Below are positions 57,322 to 64,000 of a stretch of 64,000 nt of DNA, one piece after another; position 1 is the first letter of the stretch; each line of letters begins with the position of its first letter. Source of the DNA: Elmis aenea (taxonomy: Eukaryota; Arthropoda; Insecta; Coleoptera; Elmidae); NCBI GenBank assembly GCA_947652605.1, contig OX393577.1:33421466-33485465 (forward strand). Reading direction: 5' to 3'. The translations under genes were made by a program, and so were the position numbers. The notes beneath the pieces were generated by a model. It had not been told where the DNA came from. It saw nothing but the letters and a program-made list of their open reading frames with translations, and ran no database searches.

Positions 57322-57420
57322 ATGTCTACGACCTATAAGAGGAAAACATCTGATAAAACCAGAAGGCAATGGTCTTAAGAACAATTCAGAGAAGAATTAA
57401 GAAGAACAAAATCTTTTTAA
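57322..57420 (+). pseudogene. pogo-like transposase N-terminal remnant
   Basis: MSTTYKRKTSDKTRRQWS, then TAA, then in the same frame EQFREELRRTKSF. The YKRKT...W-S-x-EQ pattern matches the start of the HTH DNA-binding region of pogo/Tigger transposases. The rest is absent. Confidence 0.6.
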
Positions 57421-57424
57421 CATA

Positions 57425-57797
57425 TGTTCAGGGACAAATCCCTTAGCTAGCATGACCAACCATAGGAAAGGGATAACATTTTTGTAATAGTTAGGTAGTA
57501 AGTCAAGTTGCAAAATACATTCTAATTCAAGTTCTCATTTGACCACATGCATTAATTCGATACAAGTTCTCATTCAATACCAGTCAAGTTGTAATCTTAA
57601 ACAAACTTCTTGGTTCTGTAAATAAATTACATGAAAAAAATTTAAAGCCGACGTCGAGCTAAATATTTTAAGAAGACGAACAAGCAGACTAAGCGTCGAA
57701 ACGTTCGTCCTTCTTTACCGTCGTTATCGTCGTCGTACATAACGACGTCGTAAGTGTGTTAAGTTGATATGATCAATCGAGTGTACGATTCGTAACA
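57425..57797. mobile_element. probable solo LTR inside the pogo-like element
   Basis: It begins TGTTCAGGGACAAATCCC and ends CGATTCGTAACA, with AATAAA just beyond at about 57803. An 8-bp direct repeat TAACATAT at 57418-57425 and 57793-57800 overlaps both ends and suggests target duplication plus shared bases. The TGTT...AACA ends are like BEL/Pao or gypsy LTRs. It contains a GTCGTTATCGTCGTCG stretch near 57720. Exact borders are uncertain. Confidence 0.5.
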
Positions 57798-58099
57798 TAT
57801 CAATAAAAATACATTTTGGATTAAATATTTTTGGTTTCATTGATAGTTTAAGGCCGTGGCATCACTCCCATTTATATGGGACATCTCAACAGCACTGTCG
57901 GGAGAGATGGCCAAAAACATGGTTTTGCTTAATTTTTTTTTTGTAAACTTCCGGTCGTAATATTCAAATTTTGAATGTCGTGCGTTATTCTCAATTGAAT
58001 TGGATATGCATATCCATTTTTTCGGAGACTACAACGTCAAAAATTATTAAAAGGTGATTTTTTTGCCTTAGGTGGGGCAACTGTCCCGGAATTACCTTA

Positions 58100-59818
58100 T
58101 TTACTGTAGCCCTGTTGTATTTGCTTATTTATATATTTTTGAATCATCAACTATCTACATTCTTATTATTGAAAATAACTACATTTATTCAATATTTCTC
58201 ACCGTTTTTATTTAAACCTTAAATTTAATGAACAATAGTTACACACTATACGCAGCTTATTTTAAAACAAAGAAAACCATGCATATTTATGTCAATGCAT
58301 CATTTTGATTTATTAGGAGATAGGTATTAATTTTTTGTTCGATAACGTATAATTTTATAGCGCAAATTATTATGTCGTTTAAAAACATTTTATCGTGCAG
58401 AAAACCCTTTTTTGTCTTCATATTCCTCGTTGTTTTTTTTTGTTGATACTGTCGTGATGAAATATTGTTCGTTGAATCCGAAGTCTATTTAACTGAGGGT
58501 CTCTAACTCAAGGTTTTATTGTACTTGCACACGTTTGGTTTATATGGCTCAGCGTTCAGCGATATGTACGGTGACCATAAGTCCTTTATTATAAAGGACA
58601 GTCCTTTATTTCAAAGCGATGTCCTTTAGAATTATTTATTTTTTGAAAACTTAATTTTGTCGTTTATTGTGTGGACATAAATTAATTGGTGTTTATCGTG
58701 CCGGCCATATATGGAAAAATTGCATTAATTTATGTTAGTCAAAAAATGCCGCTCAGTCCAGTTTATTAAAGTTATAATAGTAAAAAATTATTCATCCTTT
58801 TAAGAAAATTTGTGATGAAATAAGTTCAGTATCAAATACTATCTACTAGGGTGCAGTAAGGCTAGGTGATCAATAAAAGAGACTTTGTAAAGGATTTATA
58901 AGCTGTTTGTGCCTCTTAAAAAATATTTTTACAGCAGGAGAAATATCCTACGATTGTCAAAACCTTTTTTAATGATTCCTTCGCTAAAGATGGTTTTTCC
59001 TCATTGTCAAGTTTCAACTTTTAATAAACACATGCTGAAAATTGTATCATAGATTATTTCAACGTGCGTAGCTTTTGTTAGGGTAAAAAAAATTGAACTT
59101 CAATTGTTTGAACGTAAAACACAAAAGTTTTTACCCATGAATGTAAAAAACTATTTCACGATTGGCTAAATATCACTACGAGAATATAAAATCATTTAAA
59201 GAATTTGTGCAATAATTTTATTAAACTTGCATCGATTATCTATTTGAATCAGTGGGATGGATGATGCTTTATAAGAAATGGCTAAAATTGACCGGATGCT
59301 TTTAAATGAAGTTCCGTTTGGTATAAAATAAAAAAACAAAATTTTTTTTGTTTCCAATAAGATAAAATAACAAATAAAAGGTGAGATTGTTATCAAAAAC
59401 TTTGTAGACAAATAAAAATTAAACGAATGGCAGCGAAGTTCAATAACTGTTGAACAAAAAGCGTTGCAATATTTCAACGTTTCTTTGAAAATTTAATACA
59501 TTTTAAAAACCTATCGCTAATTGTTAAGTATTTTTGTATGTATGTATGTATGTATCTACGTATGTTTCCCGGGTTCAAATGCTACTATTGAGAAGTTTTT
59601 GTCTATCATAAATAAAATTTGTATCAATGAGCAAGATAAATAAATTGACAATCAAACACTGCAAGCTTGCATTTACACTAAATGCAATTATAATATGAAC
59701 TGCGTGGAAATTTTTGATTACCTGCATAAAACTAAAAAATAACCTGTACAAACATAATATTTCTCCCAAAAATATCTTTGAAATAAAAATGAAAATGTAA
59801 ATTATTATTAACTATTTA
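58100..59818. other. AT-rich intergenic DNA with a GTAT microsatellite
   Basis: A (GTAT)n tract of about 20 bp lies near 59536-59556. GGTGACCATAAGTCCTTTAT followed by repeats of GTCCTTTA near 58570-58630 resembles TGACCATATTTTC..AAAGGACA inside the Harbinger-like composite at 42340 and 60430. No gene supported. Confidence 0.45.
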
Positions 59819-59821
59819 TTA

Positions 59822-60228
59822 TGGGTAGTTCACACGGTGACATTTACAGTCGCGACTTTAAAAGTCGAAAGTCGCGACTTTTATGTCACCGTGTGAACTA
59901 GCAAAAGTCGCGACTTTTAATGTCACGCAAAGTCGCGACATCGATTTGACAGTTCGGCATTTGACGTAAGCCTACCATACTTTTATATTTAGACATAACA
60001 GACAAATAGGTTAGGTTAACCTAACCTAATATACATTTGTTTGTCATCAATTTCGAATTTATCATGTCACCACATGTCACCAATAAATGTTTCAACGATT
60101 TTAGAGCATTATCAACAAATATCAACTTCAAAATAATTAGTTGCTCAACAACACTCGATGCTGCAATTACAAGAGCGGCCATTTTTATTTAAAGTCTCGA
60201 CTTTAAATGTCACCGTGTGAACTACCCA
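59822..60228. mobile_element. Harbinger-like MITE, complete copy, TTA target duplication
   Basis: 407 bp, TGGGTAGTTCACACGGTGAC to its reverse complement, flanked by TTA on both sides. Its first 90 bp hold an additional inverted terminus (CACCGTGTGAACTA near 59887), as in the copy at 42900. It contains a 22-24-bp palindrome of TTAGG-type units near 60007-60030. It is the inverted relative of the unit at 42562-42924. Confidence 0.85.
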
Positions 60229-62828
60229 TTAATTAAAGTTTTTATTATATTGGTATTGTGTATTTAAAAAAAATAGTTTTTAGTGTGAAAAATGCTTTTT
60301 AATTAAATTTTTATAATAGTCCTTAAGATTACTGAAAAAAGATGATTTTTTTAACGGATGCATCCGACGCGGTTTGGTTTAGGTTTTCGTCATTAGGCTC
60401 TATTTGTCCTTTATTTTCTTTAAGAAAATATGGTCACTATAAATATGTCATCTGCTTCTCTTATTAAATTGTAAATAATTGCGTCCGTTTATAATGGTTT
60501 AATATAAATGAAAATCTGGATTTACAGGACTTGTTTATTGATTTCTATCTTTGTTTCGTTTATTATGTTTTAAAAACTTCCTCAGGGCTGCAATTTTGCA
60601 TATTATTAATCTTTTTTTTAACAATTTTTTGAATATTTTTCACAAGTAAGTATAACAAATTAGGATTAACTTAAAGTTTGATATTTACAGACAGAAATCA
60701 ATAAACATCCCGTAAATCAAGATTTTTCATTTACATCACACCAAATTTCTTATTAAATTCAATTTAAGTATTATTATATTTGTAATGAAAATCTGTTGCC
60801 CACCATTTAAATGTTTTGTTTATTTATTGTAATTAAACATACGTTTAGTGTTTAGTAGAGCTATTCTACCGAAAATTTTCAATTATTTGTTTTAATTTCT
60901 TTAAATAATACAACAGATACGAAATAACAAATTTAAGAAGCAACAGAGGATATCAGGAGATATTGAAGATTTCAATGGAAGAATTAGAAAAATCAATAGC
61001 AAAATTAAAGATCGGAAAAGCCGCAGGTAAAGACGAGATTACACCAGAAATGATTAAATACATGGAAGAATTAGGAAAAGAAGCACTAAGGGCTCTATTG
61101 AACGGTAATAAAATCAAGGAAAGTACCAAGGGATTGGAACATTGGAATAATCTTACCATTATATAAGAAAGGGGACAAAAGGGAGTGTTCTAATTATAGA
61201 GGAATAACATTAATGAGTGTACCAGGGAAAATACTGGCAAGAGTAATGGAAGGCAGACTAAAAGAAAAAATAGAAAGCACTCTAGAAGAATCCCAATATG
61301 GTTTTAGAAGAGGAAGGAGTACCCAAGACCCAGTCTTTATATTAAGACAAACAATAGAAAAGAGCTTAACAAAAAACAAGGAAATACATTTATGTTTTAC
61401 AATTGACATAATAAAAGCGATGTACGAAAAAACAGTAAATATTGTAAGAACGCAAAATGAAGAATCGGAAGAATTTGAAACAAAAGAGGGTCTAAAACAA
61501 GGATGCGTGCTCAACCCATTATTATTCTCAGTAGTCATAGATGGGGTAATTAAAGAAGTAAAACAAAAAATGAGACCGTTTCACCTAGGCAACTGGAAAA
61601 TGGAAAAAATTAACATAACGGAGCTTTTGTTCGCAGACGACATGGTCTTAGTCGCGGAAACAGAAAAAAAACCTGCAACATAATTTAGAAACTCTAAACC
61701 TGGAATTGAAAAAAATTAAAATGAAAATAAATACCGAAAAAACTAAAAAAAACTATGATCGTTACAACAGAAAACAAATGGCATAGCATCACTTTAAATG
61801 GGCTTAGGTTAGAACAGGTAGAAAGCTTTAAATATTTAGGAGTGATCATAGAGAAAAATGGAGGAATGGACAAGGAAATAAGCGAAAGGACAGGAAATGT
61901 GGGAAGAATATTTAACAGTTTAAGAACAACATTTTTTGGAAACAGAGAAGTCCCAAAAACAATAAAAGTAGAAGTGGTCAAAAAGGTAGTCTCCGGCACT
62001 TTTATACGGAAGTGAAACGTGGGCACTAACAAATAAAAATAGTAGCCGAGTGAATGCAGCAGAAATGAGATTTCTAAGAAAAATCCAAGGAAAAACAAAA
62101 AAAGACAGAATCAGAAACGAAACATATAGAGAACAATTAAAGATAAAATCAGTTAAAACAAAAATACAGAAAAGGCAGCTGGGATGGTTGGGTCACATTT
62201 ATAGGATGAAAGAAGAAAGGTTAACCAGAAGAGCATATGAAGCAAGAACACAGGGAAGAAACAAACGAGGTAGACCAAAAAAAACTTGGCACGACGAAGT
62301 TAAAAAAGCAGCAGCGGATAGAAACATCAAATGGAAAGACATAAAAAGGCTAGCACAAGACAGAAAAACATGGAAAAAAATCAGCACAACACAACTCAAC
62401 AGTACTACACCTAACAGTAGAAGGACTCATGACTAAATAAAATAAAAAATAAATAATCGAATAAAAAATTTAATACGCCACTTTAAAACACAGTTCAAAC
62501 AAAATTTTGTATTAGATTTATTTTTTTAATACTTCATACAACGTCAGCAACAACAAGTAGGTAAATATAATCTAAAAATCATTAATGCAAGTAAAAAAAA
62601 TATATATTATTTAAAAGTGCAACATTTTCTTCCCTTTATTCACTCAAATAATTTTCGATGCAATTAAAATTACTTGTTTTTTTATGGTAATAGCAGATAA
62701 TTTTTTGATATAACTGATTGTTTATAAACTCAAGTGATGAGAACTAACTTGATTAAATATGTAAACTATGTAAAGGCCTGTTTATTATTATTTGCTACAA
62801 AAATCAAAACGTGTCAAGACTATTATTG
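60229..62828. repeat. inverted copy of the composite passenger, split by a LINE
   Basis: 60229-60909 and 62450-62828 match the reverse complement of about 41626-42545 (for example AGTTTTTATTATATTGGTAT and GGCCTGTTTATTATTATTTG). It lacks the outer TGGGTAGTTC terminus and abuts the complete MITE directly. About 110 bp near 62644-62755 is extra relative to the other copy. It is non-coding apart from the inserted LINE. Confidence 0.8.
60910..62449 (+). pseudogene. 5'-truncated LINE (RTE-like) with reverse transcriptase
   Basis: Flanked by an 8-bp target duplication TAAATAAT (60902-60909 and 62450-62457). Translation shows ELEKSIAKLKIGKAAGKDEI, then SVPGKILARVMEGRLKEKIE and FRRGRSTQDPVFILRQTIEK in shifted frames. 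FADDMVLVAE (61626-61650) follows, and a C-terminal region with FKYLGVIIEKNGGMDKEI, MRFLRKIQGKTKKDRIRNE, LGWLGHIYRM and RGRPKKTWHDEV. The segment around 61418 jumps from FTIDIIKA straight to YEKTVNIVRT, so RT motif A and following residues are deleted. Frameshifts occur near 61165, 61680 and 62010. The clade is judged from the C-terminal pattern; RTE-like is the best guess. The 3' tail is AAATAAAATAAAAA. Confidence 0.85.
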
Positions 62829-63183
62829 CACAATACAACTGCAAGTGCAATATCAGAACACTTATTTTACTGTTTACTGAGACCGAATGATACGCGACGG
62901 TAAAATTATAGTTCCGAACTTCGACAGATTTACAACAACAACGCGGGCTTGTTAAATTCTTACTTTACATTACAGATATATTTAGAAGCAACTCAGAATA
63001 TGAGTGTTTCAGCATTGGCTACGATATTGCTACGCGTGTTTTAACAACCAGCACACGTACGATCCTAAAGTTAATAAATACATCAGAAACATTTTTAACC
63101 AAAATGTGTAGCGTGGTTTTCAGTTAAGTGCTAAACATTATTAATTAAATTCTTACTTGGTAATGGCAAAAATGTGTTAAAAC
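62829..63183. other. upstream region of the Ras-like gene
   Basis: Less AT-rich than the neighbouring repeats and unrelated to them; probably promoter and 5' untranslated region. No TATA box that I would defend. Confidence 0.4.
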
Positions 63184-63271
63184 ATGAATACTAAGGGTAT
63201 TAGAAGAAAGAAATCGTCACTGGCAGAGGTAAAAATTGCAGTTATTGGAGCACCGGGAGTTGGAAAAAGTG
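63184..63271 (+). CDS. Ras-like small GTPase (RERG/RASL-like), first coding exon only
   Basis: ATG at 63184 opens 29 codons plus one base: MNTKGIRRKKSSLAEVKIAV then IGAPGVGKS, ending at donor GTAAGT. GAPGVGKS is the P-loop (GxxxxGKS) that binds GTP phosphates. The basic N-terminal extension followed by AEVKIAVIG resembles the RERG and RASL11/12 branch, which usually lacks a C-terminal prenylation motif. The split codon G| is compatible with the usual Ala after GKS. Pro occupies the position of Ras Gly12. The rest of the gene lies beyond the right edge. Confidence 0.8.
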
Positions 63272-64000
63272 GTAAGTTATTTATTTTAAAATATAAATAA
63301 TGTATACAATATTTAGAATGCAATTATTTCTCACACATAGAAGTTTATACCCGCACACACATATACATACAAGGTGTCCAATAAATCAATCCAAATATCT
63401 CGATCGTTTTTAAATTTAATCCCTAAACGCCTTACATATTATTTTTAAATGGCGGAAAATGCTGCATACAATGGCACGAAATACATTTATAATTTTAATG
63501 ACTTTAAGAAATTTGCCAAAATCTATACGATGCCACGAGAATTTTGAAAACTACATAAAGTAGTTTAATATGATTAACTTTAAATTCAAAAAATCTGTTT
63601 ACAAAATTCTTATTTATGTGTAGAGGTTACTTTCACGGCCTAGTGATAAATGAATTTTTTTCGAGAAAGATAGTAGTTAACATACAAAATGATTTGCATG
63701 GTCAGATAGATAAAAACATTTACTTCCTAATTTTTGCCATTTGTTAAAAAAAAATATTTTTGCATGCATATGTTTTATTATCACCGTTTAAAGAGCAACA
63801 AGATAGACTAGAGTCGAAATAAAACAATAGAAGTCGATTATGGATGTTTTCACGGCAACGTTAAATTTATCTTAAATTTCGCAGTTTTTTAGTTGTTTTT
63901 CTTATGTTTGTTAATAAACATATGAAAAAAAAAATTATTGTAAAGAGCAAAAAAAAAACCTTTTTATCTAAGTCATCGCTTTTAACACTACTATTTAAAC
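63272..64000 (+). other. first intron of the Ras-like gene (runs off window)
   Basis: AT-rich, no further exon seen. ACAAGGTGTCCAATAAATC near 63370 resembles the start of another CAGGGTG-type repeat. Confidence 0.6.

Larger units (their letters stand above)
56791..58097 (+). mobile_element. pogo/Tigger-like element, internally decayed
   Basis: TA at 56789-56790 and 58098-58099 flank AGGTAATTCCGGGAGA and TCCCGGAATTACCT, inverted ends with a 14-bp match. Just inside both ends, and again internally, GGGAGAGATGCC / GGGGCATCT motifs recur. An ATG at 57322 starts a CENP-B/pogo-like transposase N-terminus. It is interrupted by a probable solo LTR at 57425-57797. Confidence 0.75.

Noticed and set aside
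59560..59600. tRNA-like B box (GGGTTCAAATGC)
   Set aside because: No acceptor stem, A box or cloverleaf can be drawn around it.

Overview
This is insect nuclear DNA, most likely from a beetle, with an AT-rich background. The main support is a seven-exon tyrosine hydroxylase gene of insect type. The surrounding transposon mix also fits: mariner, jockey-clade LINE, Ty3/gypsy, piggyBac-like and pogo-like elements, TTA-flanked MITEs, and many short repeats ending in CCCTGTATA. The species cannot be fixed from the window.

Layout. 1-13400: repeat-rich intergenic DNA with a mariner relic, a jockey RT relic, a large foldback and two piggyBac-type MITEs. 13450-18754, plus strand: the complete tyrosine hydroxylase gene, with TATA box, CRE-like palindrome, seven coding exons and poly(A) signal. 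It includes a skippable 78-nt acidic exon. 18755-25155: non-coding, with dispersed repeats and a second foldback. 25156-40882: a tandem segmental duplication (8.3 and 7.3 kb, about 1% divergent by eye), each copy carrying one minus-strand gene I do not recognise. 41368-42924: a TTA-flanked MITE composite. 43625-53257: a gypsy LTR retrotransposon with exact 5-bp target duplication. Its 5' LTR holds a MITE and its pol holds a full-length jockey-type LINE with an exact 14-bp target duplication. 53800-62830: a long near-perfect hairpin, a piggyBac remnant, a pogo-like element, and an inverted relative of the TTA-flanked composite split by another LINE. 63184-63271: first coding exon of a Ras-like small GTPase that runs off the right edge.

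The candidate new system is the duplicated minus-strand gene. A membrane-anchor first exon is followed by a tandem array of near-identical exons (11 in copy A, 9 in copy B). Eight units in A and five in B are exactly 273 nt (91 codons); the rest are 279 or 288 nt. Introns are only 48-63 nt. Every unit is phase 1-1, open and has consensus splice sites, so any number can be included in frame. A large Asn/Lys/Ser-rich exon with Cys motifs follows. Exon 1 and the large exon both carry parts of the repeat at the array edges, so the array probably grew by internal exon duplication. It keeps changing copy number: 11 units against 9, with most units homogenised. Expression and function are unknown.

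Only tyrosine hydroxylase and the GTPase exon have recognisable cellular roles. No CRISPR array or bacterial feature is present, and I could not identify any tRNA or rRNA gene.
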